Shown here in pieces: positions 11,411 through 23,000 of a stretch of 64,000 nucleotides of DNA; position 1 is the stretch's first letter; each line of letters starts with the position of its first letter. A model generated the notes under the pieces. That model saw only the letters and a list, made by a program, of their open reading frames with translations, ran no database searches and was not told the DNA's origin. A program made the translations under genes and the position numbers. The DNA is from Intoshia linei (Eukaryota; Orthonectida; Rhopaluridae). Location: contig LWCA01000052.1 of the NCBI GenBank assembly GCA_001642005.1, positions 1 to 64,000 on the forward strand, in the 5' to 3' direction.

Positions 11411-13936
11411 TTAGTTCAAAATCACATTGTTCTTGCTCAGGTATCCGTTAATAAAATCTTTTGCAGTCATTCGATTACGATACAATAAATTCTCTACTTC
11501 AATCCAACCATCCTATAAAATATTCAATAAATAAAAATTAATGAAATTTAACTATAAAAATACTAATACTAGTGAAGGGCTCCCAACATTTTTTTAGCAT
11601 GGGCTGGTAATTTCGAAGTAACATCACGAAAGCATTATCACGATTTTTTTTAAATTCTAGAACCATTAATTATATCAAATTTTTTGAAATACAATAAAAT
11701 AGTTACCAAATAAAAAAATAAATACCAAAATGTTTTTTTGACCGTAAAGGCGTCACTTTATCAGATTCAAATTTTGTGTGTGTCAACTGAATATAAATGT
11801 ATCATCTGTAATTTTTTTTAAATTTTGGAACAAATTTCGCGATTACCCGATTACAGGATTACTGATAGAATATTATCATTACCCTCAGTTTTGGGGGCAC
11901 TTTTCAAAAAAGATGCCCCAACACGGGGTTATACTGTATAACAGAATCGGCAATCCTAATCATATTATAATTACCAGACATCGAATAATAACCCTTCCAT
12001 TATTGTAAAGTATTTGTCCATAACTATATTTTTGATTTTTTAATAAATCTAAAAATGTAGTTATATTTAAAATAAAATAAATAATTTACAAAACCTCCAA
12101 ATAATAATGGGTATTTCAAAAACTGACCCTGTGATTTTAAAACTTTAAAAAGTGTATGCCTATTCTACAATTGATAGAGGCCTCTTGGATTTGGGTCGAT
12201 GATAAATTTAAATAGTAACGATTTAGTGGCTAAAACGTAGTTCTCAAACTGTCCAACAAATGAGATGAGAACCTACAATGCTAGTCCAACATTGAAAGGG
12301 TAATTATCTTTCAAAATAACCACCACAATAATTTTGCTTTTAAACTTTAAAATCACCCATAAACATTTAAAATATATTACCTTGGGGAAAATCATCCAAG
12401 TTAGGGTTAAAACGTATATTTAAAAATCGAATAATGTGGTCGTTCCAATAAGAATACAGCATATTCTAAATTTAAATATATTTTAAAATCAATTAATTCA
12501 AATTAATTAAAAATTACTCGTTCTGAAAGAGCCAAATATTGACATTCAATAAACCGACACGAACGTGTCCAGTGAATTCTACTCATTTTCTTATTAATTT
12601 TAGGCGCTAAATAATCTGTTTTATTTTAAACTTGAAACAAGTTTTATGGTAATTTTTAAAACAAATTAAAGGAGTTTTTTGGTAAATTCAACTTTACATC
12701 TGTGGATAGCATCAGTTTTCAAAACATTTTCGTTGTACAGTAGTTATCCCATCATTAAAATGAAATGAATTAAAAACAAAACCAAAACCAAAACGTGGTA
12801 TCAAGATGATATAAAACAGTCATTCTTAAACTTAGAAACTTACCTACTGCTCGAAGTCACCGAAAATAAAAATAGAACCTGAAAAAATTTTGAAAACAAT
12901 GATTAATACCATATACCCAGCCATTTCTCCACGGGCCTGGATTCGACACTTTAAATTTGACACAAAAATTAATTAATAGTCAAAAATACAATTTTATAAT
13001 GTTCAATTTTGAAAAATGAGGGCTGATTTTACAAATATTTCGTCGAGGCCCTGAAGAGGGTACGGCAATCGTATACAATATATAAACTATACTATAAATA
13101 TTTACCTTTATTAGATACGAAACCAGTAATTTTAACTGGATTAAATAAATATTTCTGTGGGTTTTTCAAGACATTAATCACCTAAATAAAAAGTATCACT
13201 TAAAAACAAAATAAATGTACCATTGAAGCTCCATTTAAAGCCAATTTTTGCGTCAGTTGATTGGAGAACAATTTGTTGTCTGAAATATTAAGAGATTCTT
13301 GCATAACAACTGGACCTGAATCAAATCTAGTAAATAGAAAAATCAAAATAATGCATACGATTTAGGAATGATTTTCATCAATGTCACACCAGTAAACTCT
13401 TCATTATTTAAAATGACATGTTCAACTGGAGCTGGACCATAATATTTGGGCAAAAGGCTTGGATGAATATTGTATATTCCACTAAATCAAATTAAATTTT
13501 TTAAATTTTAAAAAAATTACAATTTACAAATATGAATATACAATTCAGGTATTAATTTACCAAAAGATGCAACAATACCAATATCAAATTGATTTTTTAA
13601 AAATTCACTGTTTGGCCAATTTGTACAAAAATTTAATTTTTTGTCTGTGCAATAATTGTGTACAATTGTCTAAATATTGAAATAACGAAAAAATAGACAA
13701 AATAAAAAAAATTAAAAAAATTACATTTTTCTTACAAATTACTGACAGATTAAATTCTTGCCTAAAAATATTTTTAAATTATAATTTAAATTATTATTTT
13801 ACCTTCTATATTCATTAATCTTTTTAAGATGTACAATGGAAAATTTATCGCTTCCAAAAAATAATAAACTTTTTATTTCGCTGTGAAAGTTCTGAAAGAT
13901 AAATTTCGAGAATTGCCATTTTTTACCCAGTATCAT
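11411..13936 (-). CDS. MTFMT: Mitochondrial methionyl-tRNA formyltransferase, about 8 exons
   Basis: Formylates initiator Met-tRNA for mitochondrial translation. Exons (minus strand): 13936-13803, 13761-13725, 13669-13521, 13481-13359, 13326-13221, 13181-13106, probably 12878-about 12844, and 11512-11411. Conserved pieces: [11 protein letters not shown] (N-terminal fold), [35 protein letters not shown] (the folate-binding, catalytic HPSLLP region), ELF-like [21 protein letters not shown], then [16 protein letters not shown] and the C-terminal [10 protein letters not shown] to INGYLSKNN. The first six exons join in phase. The junction between 12844 and 11512 does not: the best donor at 12844 (TAG|GTAAG) leaves an in-frame TAG, and about six residues found in relatives are missing, so a tiny exon may be undetected. 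Compared with the human protein, a block is missing between the MQE and VKITG regions, so the C-terminal domain is short. The ATG is 271 bp from that of RCC1 on the other strand. Confidence 0.87.
11640..11835 (+). repeat. R1 repeat fragment
   Basis: Matches 61290-61450 and 27920-28090 in the same orientation ('gaccgtaaaggcgtcacttt', 'catctgtaattttttttaaa'). It lies inside the last MTFMT intron. Confidence 0.7.
12915..13085. repeat. Copy of dispersed repeat R3 ('cgtcgaggccctgaagag')
   Basis: Shares the motif 'caaatatttcgtcgaggccc' and the neighbouring TTTAAATTTGACAC-like stretch with 20440-20650 (inverted) and, more weakly, with 45380-45480 and 46330-46470. It lies in the MTFMT intron between exons 6 and 7. 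No open frame. Confidence 0.5.
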
Positions 13937-14207
13937 CAATATACAACCATTATGAAATAACTTTATTTATTTTTATTTTAAAATCTTAGTTAAAAATCAC
14001 TAATTGTTATTAATACAGTACTGTACTTGTAAATTATATTATTAAAGTTTTATATAATACACTGTAATAACAATATAAAAACGTATCAACGAGGTTTGCA
14101 GGTGATGCAGATGTTAATTACTTTAACGAGTGCCCATTATTTTAAATAAAATTAGTTTTAAATTAAAATCGTGAAAATTACAACATTTTTATTTCATATA
14201 ATTGTAA
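13937..14207. promoter_or_regulatory. Divergent promoter between MTFMT and RCC1
   Basis: 271 bp separate the two ATG codons, which point away from each other, so this interval must hold both promoters and both 5' UTRs unless further 5' exons exist. It is AT-rich, with no recognisable factor site that I would name. Confidence 0.5.
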
Positions 14208-15889
14208 ATGAAGAGAAAATACAGCAATTCAAATAACATAAATGGGTCCAAGAGACGCAGGTCCAGCTTAGCTTATATGAGAGATATAAAAAGTAATATA
14301 AAACTAATTAAAATTTAACCTATATAGTTGATACAAATGTTATAATGCAACATGAACCGGGAATATTATGCACGGTTGGGCAAGGAGACATAGGTCAACT
14401 AGGATTAGGTCCAGATGTACTAGAATTGAAAAAACCTAGAATAGTTGATTTTGGAGAAAATGTGAGTCAAGTAGTTTGTGGTGGGATGCATACTGTAGTT
14501 TTGACCGTAACCAACAAACTGTATACCTTTGGATGCAGCGATGAAGGAGCTCTCGGAAGAAATATTTTGGCCGAAAATGAAACTAGTACCGATGCCGATA
14601 GAACAATGGAGTGTGTACCCGGAATAGTTAAAATACCAAACAGCAATAAAATTATACAAATTTCCGCGGGTGATTCTCATACTGCTGTTCTCGATTGTGA
14701 CGGAAACGTTTTCATGTGGGGTTGTTTTAGGGTACTTTTATTGTCTATTAACTTTATAATTTATATTTTTTACTTTTAAGGACTCTAGTGGAGTTATTGG
14801 ATTAATTAAAGAAAGCGAAATTGAAACTAAACCAATAATTATGAAATTCAAAAAAACTATAAAAATCAGCTCTGGGTCAAATCATATTGCCCTATTAACA
14901 GACAATGGAGAAATTTACACAGCAGGTTGAATTTGATTTAATTTTTAAATAATTAATGCAGGTGCAGCCGAGCAGGGTCAATTGGGTCGTGTAGCAGAAT
15001 ATTTTGTCAACAGAGGTGGAAGAAAAGGAATAAAAAGTAATGTTACATTTATTTTATGATTTATAAATTAGACACACTTTTAAACTTGCAAAAAATTAAA
15101 GTTGTCGGATCAAAAAAAATTTACTTTACTGACGTTTGGTGTGGAGCGTTTGGTACTTATGCATATTCATCCAACGAGAGACTTTTTGCGTGGGGATTAA
15201 ATAACTTTAATCAGCTTGGAACAGATTTTAATAATAATCAATTTATTCCAGTCGAGATCAATCTTCCGTTCGAGGGAAAACCCAATAATATCGCTGTAGG
15301 TCAACATCACACTCTTATTTCCAGTCAAAGCGGAATCGTTTATTCTTTAGGTCGATATGATTATGGACGACTCGGTGTTGGGGAAAAGGATATGAAAAGA
15401 GAAGAATTTGTCCATAAACCTACGAAAATAGACTCATCGTTATTATACACATATATTGCTTGCGGTGAAATTGTATCTTTTGCTATCGATAAATCCGGTA
15501 AGACATATGCTTGGGGAATGGGGACCAATGGCCAATTGTCTCAGAATGATGAAGAAGATATTTATTCACCAACTCTTATGAAAGGAAAAAACATTGTCAA
15601 TAGGTTTGTTTTAATTTTTTACTGCTTTAAATGTGGCCTAGTTGACGTCATTTTTTTGATAATCCAAATGATAAAAAAATAATTCCTCGGTTTTTTAAAC
15701 AGCTTGGTAAAATCGGGGTTTCTAGTTAAATTTTATTAACTATTTAAAATTTAAATTTAAGTAAAATTCAAAATTATTAACTAAAACTTTTATACTGTCT
15801 TTGTACTTTTATTTTAATATAGGAAATGCTATGCTGTATCATCCGGTGGACAACATACTGCTTTAATCGTTTCCAAAGATAATATTTAA
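14208..15889 (+). CDS. RCC1: Regulator of chromosome condensation 1, 6 exons
   Basis: Chromatin-bound guanine nucleotide exchange factor for Ran; its seven-bladed propeller sets up the RanGTP gradient for nuclear transport and spindle assembly. Exons: 14208-14292, 14328-14731, 14781-14925, 14962-15036, 15072-15603, 15823-15889; all junctions are GT-AG and in phase, giving 435 aa (human 421). The N-terminus is basic (MKRKY, SKRRRS), as expected for the nuclear signal and DNA-binding tail. Then come TVGQGDIGQLGLG, GGMHTVVLT, GCSDEGALGRN, AGDSHTAVLD, GRVAEYFVNRGGR, GQHHTLIS, GRYDYGRLGVGE, WGMGTNGQLS and the last-blade SSGGQHTALIV. The blades match RCC1 itself rather than the wider RCC1-repeat family. 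Introns 1-4 are only 35-49 nt. The RTEL1 start is 108 bp downstream on the same strand. Confidence 0.96.
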
Positions 15890-15997
15890 TTTTGATTTTT
15901 TTCAAGCTTTGTAATATTGTAAATATTCTGTTCCAAAATTTATTTAAATTTTAACCTATTCGGTTAACGCAATATTAATTAATAAAGTTATATTTTA

Positions 15998-18900
15998 ATG
16001 CCTACCTTTGTTAAAACGCGCAATGTTAATGTTAATTTTCCGTTTGAACCATATCCGTCCCAAATTGATTACATGTCAAAGGTTTTGGAATGTTTGGTAA
16101 TTTGCATGTGTGTATTTTTGTTTATATTATTTAGCAAGATGGTTCTAACGGTTTACTAGAATCACCAACTGGTACAGGCAAAACTTTGTGTTTGTTGTGT
16201 TCTTCGCTTGCATGGCTAGAAAATAAGAAAGCTCAAGTCCAAAACAAAAAATTTGTTGAAATTAACAAGGAAGCTTTAAATATGCCCAATTTAGATGACT
16301 ATAGGCATCATTTAACTCAAAACCTTGATAAAGCGTGTGGTAATTGATATATCATTTTTCCCAAGTTATTTTTAATGCAGAAAATATAATAATCATGCGA
16401 AATTAAAATAATAAAACTTGAAAATATTAATAACAGTTATTTTTAATTTATATGCTTAAAAAAATGTTTTTTCATATTTGAAGATTTTAGAATATATTTT
16501 TGATTTCAATTAAAAAAAATCGTAACGGCTAAGATTGATTTTTTTAGTTTTCTACCCTCCATTCTTAATTTAAATATTTAATAATATTTATCTGAATCCT
16601 GTTTAATCATACATGTATACTAGGGTGTCAATTTTTTTTAAAATTGAAACGTAGCAGAAATATCAATTGAAATTATTTCATTTAAAGAATGCCGTTTAAA
16701 TTTTACAAAAATAATTAATATTGAAGTCTTTGTTATAATGTATATGAGTAATGTTTTTATAATTTTCTCTTTCGATTTGTTTTTGTTTTTTTTCTGATAT
16801 CATTGGATTTTCTAATTGATTCCAAATATGGATGATTTATAGTAGTGGATGGTTTTGAAAATTAAAGAATTCAATATCCTCAAAGTGTGTCTTAGATAAG
16901 TGGTCATCTTTTGCGACTGAAAAAATATTATCTAATTTATTACGATATACTTGAGCTCTGGGTAATGTTGAACTTGGTAGAATAATTCGATATTCACCAA
17001 ACAATTTTTTGATTTTATATTCAATTTTAATTAATGATGTTATATTTAAGCCAGTTTTATTATAAATGGAAAGAACTTCTTTCGATATTTGTCGAAATGG
17101 GCGTACCTTCTTTGTTTCTGTTAACCATAATAACCTCTGCAATACATTTATTAGTGTACCCATTTTTCTATCATTGAAATTAAATGAAATCAATTTGCAA
17201 TGATAATGTTTCCATTTCTTTGAGACATTTTAAAATGATTAAAAGATAAATTAGTACGAAATATAACTTTTTTTTATTATAAATATTAAAACGAGAACCG
17301 CGAATTCGTTTATGATTATTTTTATCAATTTTTTACGGGTATATGCTTAAAATAATATTTTAATTCAATTTAAATCTACACTTTTATCAAAAACAAAAAA
17401 AGTTGACACCCTAATGTATATGAACATTATATTCTAACTTGACCCTACCAAAAACTACGTTTAACAGACTTGCATGAAATCCCACTGTTAATGATTTAGT
17501 AGTCACTTGAATTAAATTGATATTTTATATTTAGGAAATTATCATTGCGAGAATAACCCAAAAATTATATATGCAACTCGGACACACTCACAAATATCTC
17601 AAGTAATGTCGGAACTGAAAAAGACGGCCTATTCACATTTTAAAACGACAATTTTAGCATCTCGAAGTAGATATTGTATCCACCCTGTAGTATCAAAAGA
17701 AACTCATGATGCTGCTAGAAATTCTTTGTGTTCCCTAAAAGTTAAAACTAGAAAATGTATATATTACAATAGAGTTGAAAATAATTTGGGTAATTTTGAC
17801 AAAATTTACACTTTGGATGAAATGGTGACTAAATCTACCAAACTGGGGGTGTGTCCATATTTTACATCGCGAGAAATGCAAAGGAATGCAGATATAATTT
17901 TTGTTCCTTACAATTATTTGTTAAGTCAAGACATGCGGAAAGTTCACGACATTGACGTAAAAGATTGTATAATAATTTTTGACGAAGCACACAATTTGGA
18001 GGGGTTTTGCGAAGATAACTTATCGGTCGAATTCACTTCAATAGACGTAGCATTATCGATTCGTGATATTGTGGATATAACACCAATTTTTTTGAGTGAA
18101 CAAGAGTTTGTTAAAGATAAACTTGAAACAAAGGGTGATAAGAAAACTAATGAACCATTAAAAATTTCTCATTTAATTAAAGTAAAACAAATTCTCGAAA
18201 TAATTGAAAAAGAGTTGGAAGCTATTCAATTATCTGGCGATCCGCCGTCAATGACTTACCCTGGAAATTACATTTACACATTTTTAGATAAAGCTGGGAT
18301 ACATCAAGGTAACAAACGGTCCATTTTGCACAATATGGAAGTTATTATTGATTATATAACAGATAAATTTGACGGTGGAATAAAAACCAAAGGAAATGGG
18401 CTGAATAAAATGTATAAAGTTTTCAAGTCCATTTTGCGTAAATCTACCAAGGACAATGACAATATATTGAATTATAAAATTTATATTGAAGAAGTAGACC
18501 CTAAACAAAAATATCAAAATTCTAATTTTACAAATAAATACAAAAGTCTCAATTTCTGGTGTTTTAATTCAGCTGAATCAATGCAAGATTTAATGAGTTG
18601 TGGAACTGTATCAATTATTCTTACGAGTGGCACTCTTTCTCCGTTTAATTCATTCAAATATATGATGGGAATAGATTTCAAGGTTACCTTACAAAACTCG
18701 CATGTTATCGACAACGATCAAATGTTGATTAGAGTCGTACCACAAGGACCAGATCAAACTTTTTTAAACCCTTCCTATAAAACCAGATTTTCTCAGAAAT
18801 ACCAAGATTCATTAGGCAATACTATAATCAATTTTTGTCGACATTGTCGGGATGGTTTTCTTATATTTTTTCAATCTTACAGTTTTTTAAATTTAATCAT

Positions 18901-20006
18901 TTCAAGTTGGAAGACTTCGGGTATTTATGCGAGATTGGAAAAATTAAAAAATATTTACGTTGAACCTAGAAACAAGGGAGAATTGTCTGTTTTTATGCAG
19001 GACTTTTATTCCAGTATAGACCAAAACGTGAAAACTGGTTCGATTTTTATAGCAGTTTGTGGAGGAAAAGTTAGCGAAGGAATCGATTTTTCTGATAAAT
19101 ATGGTAGATGTGTCGTTTTGATTGGTATACCGTTTCCCCCCAAAAATGATCCACGCATTTCTCTGAAAATAAAACATTTAAATTCTAAAAAAGATGTCGA
19201 TTTAACTGGACAAGAATGGTATACTCAACAAGCGTACCGTTCTGCCAATCAGGCTATAGGAAGAATTATTAGGCACAGGCACGATTTTGGTTGCATTTTT
19301 GTTTTTAATGTTTATATATTTATTTTTAGGTGTAATTTTATTGGTGGACCAGCGATACACGTCAAAATTTTCGCAGGATCAGTTACCCAAATGGATACAA
19401 AAAAATGTTCGCGTTTACAATTCCTTTAGTAGTTCTATAGGCGAATTGATTCGATTTTTTAAAACTAGAAATTCAAAATGTTTCCCCAAGTCTGAACTTA
19501 AAGAATTGACACAAATTGAAAATGATGTACCTTCGACTTCCACTATGAACACTAGTCTGAAAATTAATATCAAGAATCTTAAAAGAAATAAATCTATAGA
19601 TGAGGTTCATTTTTTAATTTTCTGCTTCTACAATTGTAGTACATACAAATGGTATATTTAATTTTTATGTTTGATTTACAGAAATATCAAATTCCTCAGA
19701 AAGTACCGTTAAAATTGAATAATTCTATGAATTATCTTGGAGAAATTAGAAAATTTTTGAGTAATGATGAATACGAATGTTTTTCAACTATTTTGAAATT
19801 GTATAAACAGGATCAAAATATTTTAAAAGTTATTCAAGAGTTGACCACTTTATTTCTAACTAAAAAGGAACGCAATTTTTTGTACAGAGGTTTATATTCA
19901 TTTTCTTTTATTTTAAATCTTTTTTTTAGATTTTTCTCAATTTGTCCGCAAGAGTCAACAAAAAACTTTTAACGACAGTTGGGATAAATTTGTTTGCAAT
20001 ATATGA
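15998..20006 (+). CDS. RTEL1: Regulator of telomere elongation helicase 1, 6 exons
   Basis: XPD-family Fe-S DNA helicase that takes apart T-loops, D-loops and G-quadruplexes. Exons: 15998-16096, 16135-16339, 17535-19289, 19330-19604, 19682-19889, 19930-20006, all in phase; 872 aa. Visible: Walker A SPTGTGKT (about 43-50), motif Ia ATRTHSQ, Fe-S cysteines near residues 149, 167, 176 and 208 (ending GVCPYF), DEAH box about 251-254, [18 protein letters not shown], the motif V region SEGIDFSD, and motif [17 protein letters not shown] short C-terminal extension with a harmonin-N-like stretch ([12 protein letters not shown]) follows. Human isoforms are about 1200-1400 aa, so the second harmonin repeat and RING/PIP region appear to be missing. 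Intron 2 (1195 bp) holds a 793-bp transposon. An AATAAA at about 15981 lies just before the ATG, probably the RCC1 polyadenylation signal. Confidence 0.94.
16621..17413 (-). mobile_element. 793-bp DNA transposon in RTEL1 intron 2, with an antisense ORF
   Basis: The termini are inverted repeats (TAGGGTGTCAATTTTTTTT left, and its complement GTTGACACCCTA right), flanked by near-identical 8-bp duplications (ATGTATAC / ATGTATAT). It encodes a 118-aa ORF on the minus strand (17193-16837), with a segment ([11 protein letters not shown]) reminiscent of short ORFs repeated in many invertebrate genomes. No transposase catalytic motif is visible, so it is probably a non-autonomous derivative of an 8-bp-TSD superfamily (hAT or similar). 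Confidence 0.75.
16837..17193 (-). CDS. Transposon-borne ORF, unknown function
   Basis: 118 aa, basic, with a C-terminal stretch containing [14 protein letters not shown]. It lies wholly within the 793-bp element in RTEL1 intron 2 and is antisense to RTEL1. The region resembles a widespread invertebrate transposon-associated N-terminal module, but I cannot name it. It may be a fragment: another ATG (MSQRNGN) lies upstream in a different frame, so a frameshift may separate an earlier part. Confidence 0.45.
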   Translation of the reverse strand: MISFNFNDRKMGTLINVLQRLLWLTETKKVRPFRQISKEVLSIYNKTGLNITSLIKIEYKIKKLFGEYRIILPSSTLPRAQVYRNKLDNIFSVAKDDHLSKTHFEDIEFFNFQNHPLL

Positions 20007-20071
20007 ACAAATATTTAATGTATAATAAATTTATTACATAGGTTCAAGTTTCGTGAGTTATCTGGATTTAT

Positions 20072-23000
20072 TTAATCTTCTTCTTCGTCTTCTTCTTCAC
20101 CTAATTTTATCGTGTAGTTTTTAATTTTTAATTAATTATTAAATTTATTTTGTTAGTCATTTTATATATTTATTTTACGAAATCTTTGAGGGAGAACAAA
20201 ATTAAAGAAAAGAATAAAAACCTTATTTTTAATTTGGGTAGAATTTCTCATTTTATAAAACTAATTCTGGAAAAAATCATATTTTTTTTATTTATATTTA
20301 GAACAGGAAATATCATTTTATGATATTTTCTTGAGAAAAACCAATTATTTAAAAAAAAACAACTATATCTAAATCCTTCGAAATACACACGTTGTGAAAC
20401 TTTTTACAGAAAAACAAATCAATATATAGAATCGTACCCGAGGCTCCTCTTCAGGACCTCGACGGAATATTTGTAAAATATCAAATTTAGCATTTAAAAT
20501 ATTTTATTCTTTATTATTATAATAGTTATTGGTGTTAAATTTAAAATGTCAAGTCAACACCTCGTTTGCAATACAAAGCATAGTTTACGAAAATTGTGTT
20601 AGGGTCTATTTCAATTTCCATGGCTTCGCGATGGATAGATTCTGCTCTGTATTTATATGTTAAATAGAAATCTTACTTTTATATAAATTTTTTTATGAAA
20701 AAGTTTTATAAACTGATTTTTTTTTTATAAAAAAATTAATATTTTCACATTTCTGGAAATCTGCTTCTTTAATAAAATGTTTCTATAAAAAATATTTGAC
20801 ACAAAAATCGCAATGAAACTTTTTAAATAAAAATAAAATTTTTTAAATGTTAATAGCAAAACATAATATTGCTTTAATTTAGATACAAACTAAATTTTCA
20901 AGAAAAACTAATTTTTACTATGTCTAAAAAACTAATTACACATATGTATTCTCAATTTTACAAAAAATTAATTATTGACGAGTCTGACCGTTCATCTAAA
21001 TTTTTGAAAATATCAATGTCTATGAAACTAATTATTGAAAAAATGAAATTAATATAGATTTGAAGAAAATATATAGATTAAAATGTTAATAATATCGAAT
21101 TTCGTTAGAAATCTCAATTTTATGAGATTTTGCTCAGAAAAAATGAAATTTGAAAAATACAAAAGTTTAACATTATACATTTAACGGGAAAACCTTATTG
21201 TAGAGCTAGGGTTCTCACACTTTTTTCACCGCAAATCTGTTATTTCATATAAAATTTATCTGGGCCGCTAAAACGAAATTACTGTGTAAAATTTAAAAAA
21301 ATACGATTATATAAATTTAATAATTAAAATATTTATTGTCAAAAAATTTTAAAAAAACTTTTTGTAGAAAAATTTATTTTTACTTCATTTGATGAAAATA
21401 TTTCATTTTACATTAATTTTGTATGAAATAGTACTTGACATAAAAAATTTTGACTATAATTCAAATATAATGTATGTCGAAAAAGCCCTTTTCATAAAAC
21501 TTAAGACTTTAAAACATGTATAAATAACTTTTTAGAGATAAATCAAATTTTAATAGCATTTGACACTCAAGTACAATTTTATAAATTGACTAAATCAAAA
21601 TCCCAATTATTACTAAAATTGATGATAAATACCCATTTTTTTAAGCATTTCCGAGAAATATTAAATTTTACTGCACTTGACATGCAATGTTCGAGAGAAA
21701 AACCAATGTAGTATATAAAAATTATCAAATAATATTATTAAAATTTCATAAAACAACTTTCGATCTTTTTTCTGGGGTATACGGGGTGTTATTATCCAAA
21801 ATTATATGAAAAATTAAACAGGATCAATGATCTGTTTCAAATCAAATTTGCATATTTTAATTTCTAAAATTACCTTCTTCTTCCATTTCTGCGGCAATAT
21901 CGGCAGCTTCTTGTTGGGCAGCACGCAGTGAAGCCTATATTTAGTTTACATGTTTTAATCTTTAAATAATGTTACCTCTTCTTCAGGGGTCGGATCATCT
22001 GCTTCCGTAATTTCTGGACCACTTGGATATTCAGTCATTAACATTGGTAGTAATACTGGATCAAAGTTTTCGCCAAGGTATTTTAATCCCCAACCAACGT
22101 AAATATTTTCAAACTTTTTTTCGACGGCATAAGCAACGGCTCCCGGCCATAAATTTGATCGTATTACTGCAATAGAATATTGTGGAATAAGCCCACTAGA
22201 CAAACTTGTTGACCATGGACTAATAAATTTAATTTCAGCATCCTCTGAAAGTGGATTCAATAATGGTGGACCCGTTTCCGGCACTGGTGCATCTTCACTT
22301 TCTTCCTCCAATTCTTCTTCGTCCTCTTCAAATGCATCAGGTTGTTTTTGAACAGGATTCCACCATGTGCAACGGCCTTGTGGTAAAATATGCTGTACAT
22401 GATGTACCCAATTAGCTAATGAAACGTCGCATAATTCACGAATTGGCATGGGTTCGAAATCTACATTTACCATAAATGTATCTCGGCCATCGCTTTCCTC
22501 TAATTCCTCTTCTTCCTCATCGTCAAATTGATAATATCCTAATGGAGAAATTTGAGTTCCAGCACTGATTCTTGCTATTTGGGAACGTAGGTAATTTGAT
22601 TCGTTACCTGGGAAAGGAGGGTAGCTATTTATCTTTGAGTTTAAATTTCCACTGAAAAATGAACGAATTTGTCTTGAAATGTTTATTTGAATTGGTGTGA
22701 CATACTAAAATCTTGAAATTAAACTTTTTTAGAAAATTTAAATTTTACAAGTTTGAATTAGCATTTAGACCAGTGTTTCCCAACCCATTTGGCGTTATCG
22801 CCCATTTTTTAAAATTTTATATATTATTTTTATCGCCCATTAAAAATAAAATTTTAATTTCAAAATTTAAAGTTCTATATATTGTATGCACGAACAAATA
22901 CATTTATTTTTAGATCTAATATGTCAATGAATCTACTTTCTATGTCTTTTTTGGGATCATTGATGTGATCAACAAATTTCTTTATATCAGTACAATTTAT

